Shown: one piece after another, positions 11,475 through 22,676 of the stretch
Numbering within the stretch: position 1 is the stretch's first letter
How the letters are laid out: each line of letters opens with the position of its first letter
Assembly: GCF_016920785.2 (NCBI RefSeq)
Contig: NW_024609857.1
Span: 129,883,094-129,947,093, forward strand
Direction: 5' to 3'
Length of the DNA: 64,000 bases
DNA from: Ixodes scapularis
Lineage: Eukaryota > Arthropoda > Arachnida > Ixodida > Ixodidae
The notes under the pieces: model-generated
Seen by the model: only the letters and a program-made list of their open reading frames with translations
The model's database searches: none
Told to the model about the DNA's origin: nothing
Translations under genes and position numbers: made by a program

Positions 11475-11987
11475 GTGATACCGTACATTCACAAAACGGC
11501 GCATGGCTTGAAAAAGGTGGCCAATAGATCAAACGTGAAAGTAGTGTTTTCCGCACCAAACAAACTTAGTAGATTATGTAGGATGACAGATCCTTTTTGT
11601 AAGGCCCCTCCTGGCTGCGCGGTAAAACACAGGGATCCCTTCGTTGAATGTGCGGAGGGAGTAGTATATCAGATCCCCTTATCATGCGGAAACAAGTATA
11701 TAGGTCAGACAGGTAGGTGTGTTAATGATAGGCTGAGGGAGCACAAACTTAAAGTAGGAAATTATCGGGACGGTCATCTGTCTGATCATTGTGAAAGGTG
11801 CAAGTGTATGCCGTTGTTTTCCGAGAGCAAGATTCTGGCACAGCACAAGGAAAAAACTGTGAGGGAGATAGTCGAGGCAGATGAGATTAAGAAGGGTGGT
11901 GCAGCATGTGTCAGCGTGGCCTCAATTGATTTACTGGACAAGGAGCGTGCGTTCCTCAAGGACGCGGCCTGGCACCGGTTTGGCTAG
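11475..11987 (+). CDS. GIY-YIG endonuclease domain of PLE A
   Basis: A 170-residue frame with the same order as its mirror copy: PYIHKTAHGLKKV, a Cys-rich stretch, GVVYQIPLSCGNKYIGQTG, RCVNDRLREH, and the C-terminal SVASIDLLDKERAFL. All catalytic-type residues (Tyr pair, Arg, His, Glu) are visible. It is out of frame with the RT because of the 7-bp insertion near 11448 that the left arm lacks. It would act with the RT in target-primed integration, but this copy is not part of an intact element. Confidence 0.8.
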   Translation: MIPYIHKTAHGLKKVANRSNVKVVFSAPNKLSRLCRMTDPFCKAPPGCAVKHRDPFVECAEGVVYQIPLSCGNKYIGQTGRCVNDRLREHKLKVGNYRDGHLSDHCERCKCMPLFSESKILAQHKEKTVREIVEADEIKKGGAACVSVASIDLLDKERAFLKDAAWHRFG

Positions 11988-12229
11988 TGGTGGAGCAAAA
12001 TCAGAAACTCGGATGGTATAAAAGTGTCGTTTCATGTAATAAAATCAGTTGTTAGTAGCGCACTGTGCTGTCTGTTTCTCGCCTCTTTGTCCCTGTTTTT
12101 TGAGCGCTAAAATGTATTCCAAATTCCAAAACCAACTAGCCCAACAATCTGCTCTAGAATTAGAAGCAGTGAAAAAATCTGCGGCGGTGCCTTATCGGCC
12201 TAATTAAGCCAACAGTGTCGAAAGACGCG

Positions 12230-12560
12230 TGTAACGCTAGTGTCGAAATCCCGATGAGCTCATGCTGCTCGCGCTGTGCCCTGCTGCCCTATTGGCGACG
12301 TGAGCAATCAAAAGCGTCGCTGTGGTCGGCCTGCCACGATTGGCCGAATGCTGACAATGACGTCAGCAAAGGATTTCTAATCGACGGAAATAAGAGGAAT
12401 GTAAGAACTTCAGTTTTGACGGTGTTGGCAGTGTTGCTTTGAGAGCGCTATGATTTCAGGCTTCCACCATGCCTATTACAAATACCACCGAACTTGTTGT
12501 TCACAAGGTAAGGACGTCACGAAAGGTAACCGAACGAGGGCGCCACCGAAACACCTCGCC
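12230..12560 (-). repeat. Dispersed repeat family R, copy 2 (inverted)
   Basis: The reverse complement matches 2610-2885 and 60990-61250. Words seen on the + strand include AAAAGCGTCGCTGTGGTCGG, ATTGGCCGAATGCTGAC, GACGGTGTTGGCAGTGTTG and CTTCCACCATGCC. Non-coding. Confidence 0.65.
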
Positions 12561-13904
12561 GCTAATTGTGTCAGCTAAGATTTAAAAAAAAAAACAACAA
12601 AAAAAAACGTGAACGGTTGGCATTAGCTTGCGGCACGTGGTAGGTTCAACGCAACGTGCCTCATGAGGAGGCCGCCGATTTTCTTCTCTACTCAATGTTC
12701 TAGTTCATTGTACTACAGTTATGGCAGCGCCATGCCTGCGTGAACCCCATAGTTAAGTCAATCTCTTCATATATTGTTGGAAAAATACGCCACGGTGTGT
12801 GATAGTGTTTTCCTAAGTAAGTGACCAAAGATCGAGACTGATTTTTTTTTTTTTGTAGACAATAGTGTCTTTTTTGTTGAAGAAAGACGTGCCGTCATGC
12901 TAGATCGGGATTTTAATGGGGAAGAAGATTGGTCATAATAGTACTTTTGGAATTAGGGCTCTTAGAGTGGGTAGGTCGAGCTATCTTTCCTTACGCTTAG
13001 CCAACGTTCCTAGATTAGATCAGTTACGTAGCTACCCATATGTGCTGCTGCTACGAGCAGTATCCCCCCCCCCCCCCCCCCCCCCCTTTCCACGGTTCGC
13101 CTCCTGTCGTTCCACGCACCACCGTTTTGAGGAGGGCTATAGTAACTGCAGTGTGTACCATGAGATACAGTTGTGATACTATGGGCTGCCTGGTCGAGGA
13201 GATGGCCAGCCACGCGACATCCGAGACACGAATGTTTTGGTGACTTGAGGCACGTTCACACAGTTGAGACGCCACTGCGTTGCTTCGTACAGCACAGGGC
13301 CTTCCCATTGGCTTGTCGTAAGTGTCACCATAGGAAGGGCTCGACGCAAGCAATCTTAACAAGGCACATGTGATTGGACTCAACGCAACTGCGTGAACGA
13401 TTATTTATACGTAAAGTAAAAGAACCGCAGTGTGTGAACCGAGTTTTATCCCCGCACTGCTGCGCGAATACGCTGCGTCGCCTTGCATCGTGTTTACGTG
13501 CGATCGTAGCAGTGTGTTTTAGAAGAAAGGTTACGTTGGGTGCCGATTTTGTAATTTATGCCGAGAAACAAAATAACAAGTTTAATATTTCTACTTTTGC
13601 AGACAATGAGCACCATCAGCAAGAACGAGGGGCCAGCCTCGTCCGCGGAGGGAGGGTGAGTGACCATTGCCAGACTTTGACGTTCTTACTAAGAAAAATA
13701 GATTGTTTTAAGCTAGTCACATCTTGAACCTTAAATAAAACTTGTGTTCCTGTATGCAGTCCTCACCAAACCTAAAGGTAACACGCCAAATGTATCTCAT
13801 TTCCTGGGAGTGCTTTCCTGGCGGCAATCGAAGAATTCCTCCATTACGTAGCACTCTGTAAACAGATTTTGTGCAGCGGAGGCAGCCAACACATTCTAGA
13901 CCGC
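12561..13904. other. No gene; poly-C 13064-13086 and M2 fragment
   Basis: I see no exon here. At 13190-13260 the words CACGCGACATCCGAGACACGAATG, GGTGACTT and GTTCACAC (shown in parts) resemble the M2 foldback arm, so a decayed M2 copy is likely. Confidence 0.4.
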
Positions 13905-14107
13905 AAAGCCTCCGCGTTACGTCATTTGACGTCACGTCCTGGGGTCCGGCATGGGTGCTGATTGGATGCGAGTGCCGCGTCAGCGTTCGCGAGGTGCTCG
14001 TTTCCTACCATAGTCCCACGCGAACGCTGACGCGGCACTCGCATCCAATCAGCGCCCGTGCGGGACTCCCGGACGTGACGTCATGTGACGTACCACGCAG
14101 GCTTTAA
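13905..14107. mobile_element. Foldback MITE, about 200 bp
   Basis: Two arms meet near 14005. A core of about 35 bp is perfectly inverted (GCTGATTGGATGCGAGTGCC.. and its complement), and the arms continue outward with GTCACGTCC and the ends AAAGCCTCCGCG / GGCTTTAA. TTAA sits at the right edge. The interior is only a short loop. Confidence 0.75.
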
Positions 14108-16189
14108 CACTGTCTAGGAGGCGTTGAGGCAGCACGCTTAATGTCATAATCACGGTTGGAGAAAATGCAAAATTCTTCGCCCGCCGGGTGATTAATGCTT
14201 TTTTCCAAACCCGCACTCCACAGTGCATTGACAGCAGTTAAAGTCGACACTGATTGGATAGCACGATCATTAAAAACATGAAATCGCCCCCCTTAGTAAG
14301 TAAACGAATCACTGACGCTTTCAGCGGTAACCTACGCTCCTTCGTGCAAAAGGGCGGCCACGAATGGAGATTGGCCGGCAGGTGAAATAGCTAGGCTCAC
14401 CACTGTTTGGCCGCCGGAGAACCTTTTCAAATATTCGTCAAGCAACACCGCTTGCCGCCACATTTTGGCCAATGCCACCTAGAAGACAAGACTCTATCCC
14501 CATCAAATGTCATCGCTAGTAGATCCACGCAATGTTGCCTACCATGTGTCAGAATCGTCGCCAGCCCGTCTTGCGGAGTGCAATGCAGTACAATGCAGTG
14601 CAAGGAGTGCAATGCTAGTAGGTGGAGACACCGTGACGGACGCGGCAACCGAGCTTCAGCGTGTTTGCCGCTTGGGCGGGTAAGGGATCTACAAAAGATG
14701 ACGTCATGCTCAGGCCTTGTGTTCTACACTCTAAAAAAGGGTGTGGTCTTAGACCCTTTTGGTCTCATAGAATACAGGCGAAAATTTCAGCTCGACACAC
14801 AGCGAGCTGACGTGGAACTGGCGGCTTCAACATTTACAGGGGGGCTTGATAACGGTGCGATATATAACTTATTAAGCAGCTAAAGTACCTACCGAAGACT
14901 ACAAAAAAAAAAGAACACACACACACGAACATTGAGTTTTGCAGTAAGTCCTAGAAAACCCCGATTATTACATTTTTTTGTAGTCAGTAACACGTACGTG
15001 CGCAATTTTAATAAGTCGTGCCACTCGGCTCCAGCCGCTCGTGAAAGCTGCATGGTACCAGCCGTTCGGCGCCAGTGCGCTGAAGTTGAACTGCAGTTTT
15101 GGAGTCTATTATATTCGACAACGGGTGTAAGACACTACTCCTTTTTTTCTAGGAGTGTAAGTGGTATTGCCTTGAGCGAGCGGCATCCCCTGCTCAGGCT
15201 GTGCCAATAAGCGCTACGTGACTGAGCAGTTCCTTGGCTTCCGCCATGATACCGTGACCAGCAGATAAGACATAGCATGAGCGTGTTCCGTGTAAGTTTG
15301 GTGAGCATTGTATACATGCTCATTTTATTATCAAGTTTCGATAACGAAGTCAAACATGGTGACTGGCACGTGTTGAAAAATAATAGACCTAAATTAATGC
15401 ATTTTCCCCTAAAATTGTAACTTTATAACGGCGGAGAAGACGAAACTTGCGTGGAATGACAACCTAACACTTTTAGTAGAGTTTCTTTAATGTATAAATT
15501 AGTCTTGAAACTGAAAAAGAGCATGCTGAATTTGCCTGATTTTGACTGTCTGTCAAATATTGTCTATCTATGCTTGTTTATTAACTTTCTTGCAAACCAC
15601 AGTTATTTGTGCTCTGAACGTAGAAGGCGAAGAAGATGTAATCCACGATGCTGAAGCACTACCAATTTAAGCGTCGCAAGTTTTTTTTTTTTTTTTTTTT
15701 GTGGGGGGGGAGCCGTTTTTTATATCAGTATGTCAACTTTGATGGTGTTGGTTGAAGGATCCGATGACGGCCAACTTCCACCGTGCTTTCAGAACACACC
15801 GTCAAAATTGTCGCTGAATATCGATACTCCTGGCCATTACGTCGCAGATAGAAACTTTAAGAGGAAGTCAACAAAATATATCGTCAAAATATCCGGGTTT
15901 CATTAAAGCCACAAACAGAGAAAAAAGATACTGACAATCCCCAAGCATAAGTGGCATGCACGCGAAGGTATATTTGGAAGTGTTGCAATTTTTTCGTGCT
16001 CCTGAAGTAGACGCGATTGACTGAAAACCTACCAAAGATACCTTTGCCTGGATGTCGCACATGCTGGGTCTTGTCAGAGTCGGTCGTTTCTCTTCGTCGC
16101 TCTAGTGAGACTCTGGCATTGGTGGCGATATTAAAACCCTTTGATAAAATGCACGCCTGACGTTTCTTACAAATAGCGCCAACCACTGC
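14108..16189. other. No gene recognised; poly-T near 15680-15700
   Basis: About 2 kb without a supportable exon. Small features are a CAATGCAGTG-type iteration around 14580-14615 and a T run followed by a G run at 15680-15708. Confidence 0.4.
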
Positions 16190-16262
16190 GATGGGAACGC
16201 TCAAGAAACGCGTTCCCATCACAGGTGGCCCTTGGAAGCGAGCATTCGCTTCCAAGGGCCGG
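16190..16262. repeat. Two adjacent perfect hairpins
   Basis: GATGGGAACGC..GCGTTCCCATC (16190-16220) is followed directly by GGCCCTTGGAAGCGA..TCGCTTCCAAGGGCC (about 16227-16261). Both have very short loops, which is typical of foldback-element termini. No parent element could be delimited. Confidence 0.55.
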
Positions 16263-16918
16263 TATTTCAGGGCACGATCGGTAGTTTAGCCCTATGTTAC
16301 AGTACAAGAAACTTCGACCAAATTGCGAGCAAAAAACATAATTTACGTGTAAGACTCGTCGAAAAATTAGGCGCTCGGAAAAATCTTCCATCTACGTTAA
16401 GTTGTTACTTCAAACTCTTTTGTTCACGTTCCGTCCATTGAAAAACATGGCAAAAGAGCCCAAGCTACGGACCTAATCTTGCCACATCGCCGTCGATCCT
16501 TCTGCACGATAAAAGATGTCTGCTGTCGGCAGCGGCACCAACCCAGACAACACTTGGACATCCCCAGGATGTCATCAGGACAACCTTTTGAGGACATTAT
16601 GATGTCCTGACCATATCCTAAAATGATCCTGGAAACATCCTAAAAACGCCCTATTGTCCGGCCTCGGGACATCCTCAAAACGTCCTCAGGAGGGCAGCCA
16701 AGGATTTTTCTAGTACATTTTTAGGACAATGCACTGCTGGTGCAGCTCTTCAGTGAGCTGTTAGGATGCTTTTATTTTTATTGTTTCTAGGTTTTCTCCA
16801 ACTGTATTTTGAACCTGAAGATGCCTGCAAAAGCTGCCTGCAGAAAAAAAATGCATTGTTGCGCACTAATTTAAAGTGAAATTCACACACTAACTCTAGA
16901 TTATTAGTCAGTGAGAGG

Positions 16919-17046
16919 CTAAGAACATAGGGCAAGGGAAAGGAGGAAGAAAGCTGGCGGAATGCTGAAGAGGAGAGAAGAAAACTTCTTCCCTCCAGCA
17001 TCCTGTCGGCTTTCTCCTCTGCGTATTTCCTTGCGCTATGTTCTTA
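16919..17046. repeat. Inverted repeat inside the AGGACGTCCT element
   Basis: TAAGAACATAGGGCAAGG at the left pairs with CCTTGCGCTATGTTCTTA at the right. Pairing continues inward (GAAAGCTGGCGG / CTGTCGGCTTTC), with mismatches and a short loop. Confidence 0.6.
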
Positions 17047-17674
17047 GCCTGTAACTATGAGCGTGATCGTGTCATTCATTATTGCAAACAAAGGTGACTG
17101 TTCAAGAAATACTTTATTGGAGAGCAAATGTTATACATGACTTTTTTCAATGTCTGCACCAGACGTGCAGTCTGGCTTCGCATCTTGGCCAGTACTAGTC
17201 CGAATAGTCAGCGGCATCTACAAAAAAAAAATCAATCCCATAACATAAGCATTAATAATAAAAACAGGTAGTGTGAGAAACTTACCATCATTTCGAACAC
17301 CTCCGGTCTTTGACTGCAGTTTTTTTCAGTTTCTCTCCAGCGTGGCGCAGCCATACTTTGATAATGGTCTCCGCGTCAGCTTCGTTTGCGCACTCAACAT
17401 TTGATTTCACTGCTCCTAAAACATTGATTTGTGATTACAGTCACAGCAGAAAGCTAAGATGGTCTAGAAAAAAATCACAATTAATGTTCGTGCGAGGAAG
17501 ATATCCTTGCTACCGAGTCTACTTTCGCACAGTTGAAAAGCTCGAAGCATTCGTTTACACACCGGCATCTTTCCCGCCGAAATTGCCGTTTATTGGTTTC
17601 CGCCAATTTGAAGAAGTACTACATTTAAAAACACACTAACCTTTGTCACTGCCTTGGATTGCTGCCATCATCAA

Positions 17675-18246
17675 TTTGGATGGAACAGCGCGGATATACA
17701 GACTCACAGCGCTGACTAACATCTCAGTGATATATTTCTTCTTCCTCAATTCGTCATCATCTTCTCCTTGGCCGTTAATGAGAACATTTTAAATTTTTAA
17801 ACACAAGAAACCAAATAGCCAATAAACATTAATAAGTAAATAATAAATAAATAAGTGACAGCTAAAAATAAATAAATGTAAGAAAATTAAAAAAAAATAA
17901 AGTTAAAAAATATTTTTTTAGAAAATAAGTTACAATTAAAAAATTAAATTAAAAAAATTTATTTTAATTTTTTAAGTTTTATTTCTTTTTAGTTGTCATT
18001 TATTAATTTATTTATTCATTATTAATGTTTATTGGCTATTTGGTTTCTGGTGTTTAAAAATTTAAAATGTTCTCATTACCGGCGAAGGAGGAGAAGATGA
18101 CGATATGAGGGAGAAGAAATATATCATTGAGTTGTTAATCAGCGCTGCGAGTCTGTTTTCTTCTTGTGTGTCTGTGAGTGTGACTGTCTCCGCGCTGTTC
18201 CATCCAAGCATGAATTACCAACTAGCCCAAGCATCCACATTATCAA
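17675..18246. mobile_element. PLE B: non-coding foldback with PLE tail
   Basis: A perfect 11-bp duplication, GCCATCATCAA, flanks it (17664-17674 and 18247-18257). The interior is one long hairpin: TGGATGGAACAGCGCGG.. at the left pairs with CCGCGCTGTTCCATCCA near 18190-18206, through an AT-rich centre around 17950. After the right arm comes ATTACCAACTAGCCCAAGC, the same tail as in PLEs A, C and E. No RT or endonuclease codons remain. Tail, duplication length and inverted-arm plan identify it as a PLE derivative mobilised in trans. Confidence 0.75.
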
Positions 18247-19419
18247 GCCATCATCAACCTCGACGCTATTTCTGTTTCTGTCCTGGCTAGGCTTAGCTTG
18301 CTTGAGTCTCTCGGATGAGTGGATAATTGCCTTGTAGTAGGCGGTAGCTTGCGCCACCTAGATTGGATGTTGCCAATGAAACCGAATTTCGAAATACTGC
18401 GCAAATACAAAACTAATAATAATTGTAGTGCGTCCTGGTCTTATTAAATAATTGTTTCATCAAAACTATAGTTAAAATATGTCCCAAACTTACGCAACTA
18501 CATGTAATAATTTGTATGTGAAATTTAGTTGAGCAGTGACCGTGAACTGTGAATACTACCGCCATTTAATTCATTTATTTTTTAAAAACGCAATCAAATT
18601 GAGGACGTATATATTACCTCTAACTTTGTATCCTTCGTCCTCAGTAAGCCCTCGGAAGGAGGTTTCTAGGATGATCCAGCGAATGACGTTCTCAGGATAT
18701 CCTGAGGACGTCTTGAAAACCATGAGGACGTTTGTACCTTTCGAGGACGTCCTGAGGATGTCGGGTGTTGTCTGGGAAGGCAACAACAACGAAGCATCTT
18801 CTTTATGGCGGAACTCAGGAACGCAGCGTTTGAAGCACACAACTGGGGGCGCCATCTTCCGAGTGTCATCTGCTAATGTCAGCGCCGCACCGATAGCCAA
18901 AGGCGGACGTGCCGTTGTGCAGGTCGACTCTCAGGGCGGAAAGCGGTCGCCTGGTGAAGTCTTGCCGGTTCTGATAAGGCTTGGTACACGCTCGGGCCTG
19001 AGATTATATTACACCTTGGTTTTAAAAGCGCACAAAAGACGAGGACAGAGTAAGAAACACAAACGACGGACGAGCGCTCACTCGCAACTGATAGGTTTTA
19101 TTGGAACCTCAGAAAACACAAAAAGCATCCCCCCCCCCCCCCCCCAGATCGCTCATGCGCACCGCAGCTCCTTGTTGTCAAACTACACATCTTAAAAACT
19201 GTAAAATCACGATGTTTACGTGTTGACACGTGTCGTTGTCTTTAGAAACGCCAACTCGGCCTCACTCAGTGCAAGGGAGGGTTGGCTTATGCATCCCTTT
19301 CCCCGAGAAGCTATCTGAAAGGCCTCCAAGATCTCTCTCGACCTCTGTTCTTTATGCGTGCCCAAAATCTTTGTGTCACTGAACGCTGGAGAGCAGCCGC
19401 ACCTGTCACAGTGGACAGG

Positions 19420-19605
19420 TGCGGCTACTCTTCAGCATTCAGTGACACAAATATTTTGGGCACGTATAAAGAACAGAGGTCGAGAGAGATCTTGGAGGCC
19501 TTTCAGATAGCTTCTCGGGGAAAGGGATGCATAAGCCAACCCTCCCTTGCACTGAGTGAGGCCGAGTTGGCGTTTCTAAAGACAACGACACGTGTCAACA
19601 CGTAA
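19420..19605 (+). pseudogene. PLE C GIY-YIG C-terminal remnant
   Basis: Reads ..DTNILGTYKEQRSREILEAF, then GKGCISQPSLALSEAELAFL and a stop. This matches the end of the PLE endonuclease (compare TREITEAFFI and LFESELSFL in PLE E). The GIY-YIG core itself is cut off by the palindrome centre. The mirror arm (19220-19405, minus strand) encodes the same residues. Confidence 0.7.
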
Positions 19606-19775
19606 ACATCGTGATTTTACAGTTTTTAAGATGTGTAGTTTGACAACAAGGAGCTGCGGTGCGCATGAGCGATCTGGGGGGGGGGGGGGGGGGGGGGGAT
19701 GCTTTTTGTGTTTTCTGAGGTTCCAATAAAACCTATCAGTTGCGAGTGAGCGCTCGTCCGTCGTTTGTGTTTCTT

Positions 19776-20588
19776 CAAATTCAAATTCAAATTCAAATTC
19801 GTTTATTTTTGCCACAAACGGTACATTTGTGACAGGGGCGCTGGAAAAAAAGCTGCAGGTCTGCAGCTTGACGAGTCCCAGCGCCCCAGAACAAGGTAAG
19901 AGCGGCACCGGCACATACAGACAAAAAAGAACGGATATGCGCACATATACATAGGCATAAACATATACAGAGGATAAACACGAGAAAAACATAAAGAATT
20001 CAACTTCGCAATCAACAGTATACAAACAAGTGGTGGTTACTTATTATAAAGCTTCTTGAATGGAACAATGACTAACGGAGTGTATTTCAATATCACGGGA
20101 AAACAGGGTGTTTAATAAAAGTGGTAACTGGTGGCGATATCTTTGTAGACCAAAATTTGTCCTTGAAAAGGGAATACGCCAGGGGGGCCTACGTCGCGAT
20201 GGATAAACAGACTCGTTTGCTTCTAGATTACCAAGATCTGAAGAAATGACATTATTTTCTCTTACGGATCGTTGATAATTAGCTATCAGTCTATGTGCAT
20301 ACAAATTGGTTATATCAATGACTTTATGTTTTTCAAAAAGAGGAAGGGAATGATAGTCACGCGGAACATTTTCGATTATCCTGAGTGCCTTTTTCTGCAA
20401 TAGGCGTAATTTGTTAATGTTTCCCTTTGTAGTCGAACCCCATACCAGGTGGGAGTAGCAGAGCACAGGGTAAAACAGAGCATTGTAAATTAGTTTTTTA
20501 ATATTTACCGGAAGTATGTGCCTGAATTTATTCAGTATTCCGACAACTTTGCATAGCTTTTTATGAATATAGGCAACATGATTATTCC
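19776..20588 (-). mobile_element. 5'-truncated CR1/L2-like LINE inside PLE C
   Basis: The minus-strand element has its 5' break at 20588 and a 3' end of tandem GAATTT units (19776-19802). That kind of short-repeat tail is typical of CR1/L2-group LINEs. PLE C sequence is continuous on either side, which dates this insertion after PLE C. Confidence 0.8.
20044..20588 (-). pseudogene. LINE RT C-terminal fragment
   Basis: About 180 residues: HKKLCKVVGILNKFRHILP, then IYNALFYPVLCYSHLVWGST and LRLLQKKALRIIENVPRDYH, ending at a stop at 20044. These match the thumb/connection region downstream of the RT palm in CR1/L2/Jockey-type LINEs (the xLVWG..LQKKALRII signature). No palm motif is present because of 5' truncation. 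The 17 residues at the start of the open frame are PLE C sequence. The frame is otherwise undamaged, so the insertion is fairly young. Confidence 0.8.
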
Positions 20589-20676
20589 ACTCTGTCCTCG
20601 TCTTTTGTGCGCTTTTAAAACCAAGATGAATAACTACCAACTAGCCCAACTTTCCACTCTACTGCAGATTATATTA

Positions 20677-21114
20677 TACTTTCACCAAGGGGAGCGAGGG
20701 ATTACCGCGCGAAGCGCGTTCTGTTGGTCAGTTTTGCTTGGAGCCCAAGCTAGCGTTGTCTCATTGTGGCGGAGACCCACTAGTGCGACAACAGCCTCAA
20801 ACCACTATTTCGCGATCTGAGAGACGTTTTAAAATGGAGGAGGCTATGCTCAAACACGAGCATCATAGGGTATCTTTGGCAGTCTTGCAGTAACTCGTGC
20901 CTACTTCACGAGCACCGAACGACTAAACGCCTATCAAACTTACCATCGCGAGCATGTTGCATGTGTTTGAGGCTTGTCGCTGTCGTTTGTTTGTTTTTTC
21001 GCCCTAGTGAGACTCGGGCATCGGTAGCACTGCAGCCGGCATCTGGGAAATGGCGCAGCTGTAGCTGTCTACTTACGCTGCTTTCACATGCGCGTCTATT
21101 GACATTCGGTTACC
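20677..21114. other. No gene recognised
   Basis: Nothing assignable. The word GGAGGAGGCTATGCTCAAACACG near 20835 (shown in full elsewhere only in parts) recurs loosely near 33434. Confidence 0.4.
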
Positions 21115-21287
21115 ATAAAGGGGTATTCACACGAGGGAAAAATCCCGGGGGTTTCTCCCCTGCACGCGCGCATCACGAGATGAAAACGAGAGGCTTTTGC
21201 ACATCGCAAAGCCGGACGTTTTCGTCGTGGGATGCGCGTGCCGGGGAGAAATCCCCGGGATTTCTCCCTCGTGTTAATACCCTTTAA
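21115..21287. mobile_element. Foldback TTAA MITE, 173 bp
   Basis: The left end TAAAGGGGTATTCACACGAG and right end CTCGTGTTAATACCCTTTAA are inverted. The arms also share TCCCGGGG..TTTCTCCCC and GCACGCGC. TTAA (mutated to ATAA at the left) flanks it. Non-coding. Confidence 0.8.
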
Positions 21288-21691
21288 CTGACGGACTTTA
21301 TTATGAGGAAGGAGACGATGATGCATCAAGATCAGGTGTGTACTTGGGCTCTTTTGCCGTCCTTTTCAATGAACGGAGAGTAAACAAAAATAGTTTGAAA
21401 TAAGAACTTAACGCAAATTGCTTATTTTCTTCAGCGTCTAACATTTTGAGGAGCCGTACACGAAAAACATGTTATTTTGACCATCTATTGGTTGGTGATT
21501 GTCCCATGTAACATGGGGTTTAAGTATTGAACTTCCAATTTCAGCGCAACTCTGCCATTTGCTTCCTTCCACGGGCTGTACACATCATCCGTCTCGCGCA
21601 GTGGGGCATTTGACGCTACTTGCAAACACAAATGGATCAAGATGTTTTAGGCGAGACGTTTTGATGATGACCTTTTTCTGTTCCACAGTCT
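21288..21691. other. No gene recognised
   Basis: Short ORFs only; nothing recognised. Confidence 0.4.
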
Positions 21692-22015
21692 TATTCTATG
21701 GCACGCGACATTCGGGACACGAATATTTTGGTGGCTTAGACATAACGTGAAAAAACGGAGCTGTGTGAAAAGTTGAACCGAGCTCAAATTCTTACGTTAC
21801 GTTACGACGAGCGTTGTGTCAGTGGTTGCCACGGTAACTCACTGTCCTAGCTCGTCGTCACCGAAACATATTCGTGTCTCGAATGTTCGAGTGCCAAGCT
21901 ATCTCCTTGAATTGGTAGCCACGCTTAATACGAAGCACATATTTCCCGGTGACTTTTCGTAACATATCTTAAGAAAACGGGTCTGTGTGAACCCCTTTAG
22001 ACAGGTGCGAGGCTT
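21692..22015 (+). mobile_element. M2 foldback MITE, left-truncated, without M3 insert
   Basis: Matches M2 (8838-9956) from GGCACGCGACATTCG through GGTTGCCACGGTAACTCAC to the end GTGTGAACCCCTTTAGAC. At the position where M3 sits in the first copy (GAGCTTAA..), this copy reads GAGCTCAAATTCTTACG without interruption, so it acts as an approximate empty site. Confidence 0.7.
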
Positions 22016-22043
22016 GCGTTTAGGGCGCCTCAATGTTCTTTTT

Positions 22044-22676
22044 TTAACGGAGCGGTGCAACGATATTCAGTTGGAATGTTTTTTACTTTACACGAGCTTA
22101 CTGGAACTAGTGGGACTTAAGGATACTCGCACGCAACGCCGCTGGCCAAGAAACTCCTTTGATGTGGTGTAATTTCAAGGACAACAGCGATCATTTGCAT
22201 TCAGTCTCTCCTTTGCAAAATTTGATGACGTAACGTGGGGATCGCAGTACACCCCAATTACGATATTTGAATGCGGTTATAGATTGGACCCGAGCATTGC
22301 TTTGGAACTCGATTTGGGCTCGTGATAATTACTAACTCGAGAAGCGTTCGGGTAGTAAGCCCTGTCCAATCGCTGCAACGACGACAATCGCCGAGCCATA
22401 AAAATGTCTGGAACTCAGCGCGTGTCCTGTGCTTTGCCAACCCCAGCGCGTGGCTATGATCAACATTGGCGGCATATAATCGGCTCCAGATCAGGTGGCC
22501 GCTTGTTCTGGCTGCGAGCTGAGGGGTGAACGCTGCTCGTTTTTTTTTAATTTTTTTCTGGGACTTCTATTGCGTGCGGTGAAAAACGAACGCGTGTTTC
22601 ATAGGTCCTTAACGTCAGAGATCCGTTCTAAATGGTATTTGGGCAAATTACAAAAATTGTGGCATCGCCCCTTTAA
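22044..22676 (-). mobile_element. TTAA MITE, family M1, copy 2 (inverted)
   Basis: Reverse complement of 8207-8841 over its whole length. It begins TTAACGGAGCGGTGCAACG and ends GCCCCTTTAA. Its right TIR has drifted. The interior has accumulated substitutions but few rearrangements, so both copies are of moderate age. Confidence 0.8.

Larger units (their letters stand above)
9976..12153 (+). mobile_element. Penelope-like element A with long inverted arms
   Basis: Flanked by the perfect 12-bp duplication CTAGAATTAGAA (9964-9975 and 12154-12165). Two inverted arms of about 700 bp (9976-10676 and about 11418-12126) each carry a GIY-YIG endonuclease frame, and the RT lies between them on the + strand. 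The right arm is followed by a short tail containing ACCAACTAGCCCAA, shared by other PLEs in the window. AATAAA lies in the arms near 12040. The arms are nearly identical, but the right one has a 7-bp insertion at the RT-endonuclease junction. The copy is 5'-truncated in the RT. Confidence 0.9.
16542..18776. mobile_element. 2.2-kb TIR element with AGGACGTCCT words
   Basis: The ends CCCAGACAACAC and GTGTTGTCTGGG are inverted. Both are followed inward by iterations of GACATCC, AGGATGTC and AGGACGTCCT (16556-16735 and 18655-18765). The interior includes a 128-bp inverted repeat (16919-17046), and PLE B is inserted at 17675-18246. No transposase frame is recognised. I could not find a convincing target duplication. 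Confidence 0.7.
19012..20665 (+). mobile_element. PLE C: near-perfect palindrome, invaded by a LINE
   Basis: Flanked by the 11-bp duplication AGATTATATTA (19001-19011 and 20666-20676). Two arms of about 400 bp meet at about 19408-19413. Each carries the 3' end of the GIY-YIG frame, a C/G homopolymer (19131-19145 and its complement near 19675-19698) and AATAAA-type UTR. The right arm is broken at 19776-20588 by a LINE and resumes with ACTCTGTCCTCGTC. It ends in the tail TACCAACTAGCCCAAC. There is no RT, so the element consists only of two head-to-head ends. Confidence 0.85.
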
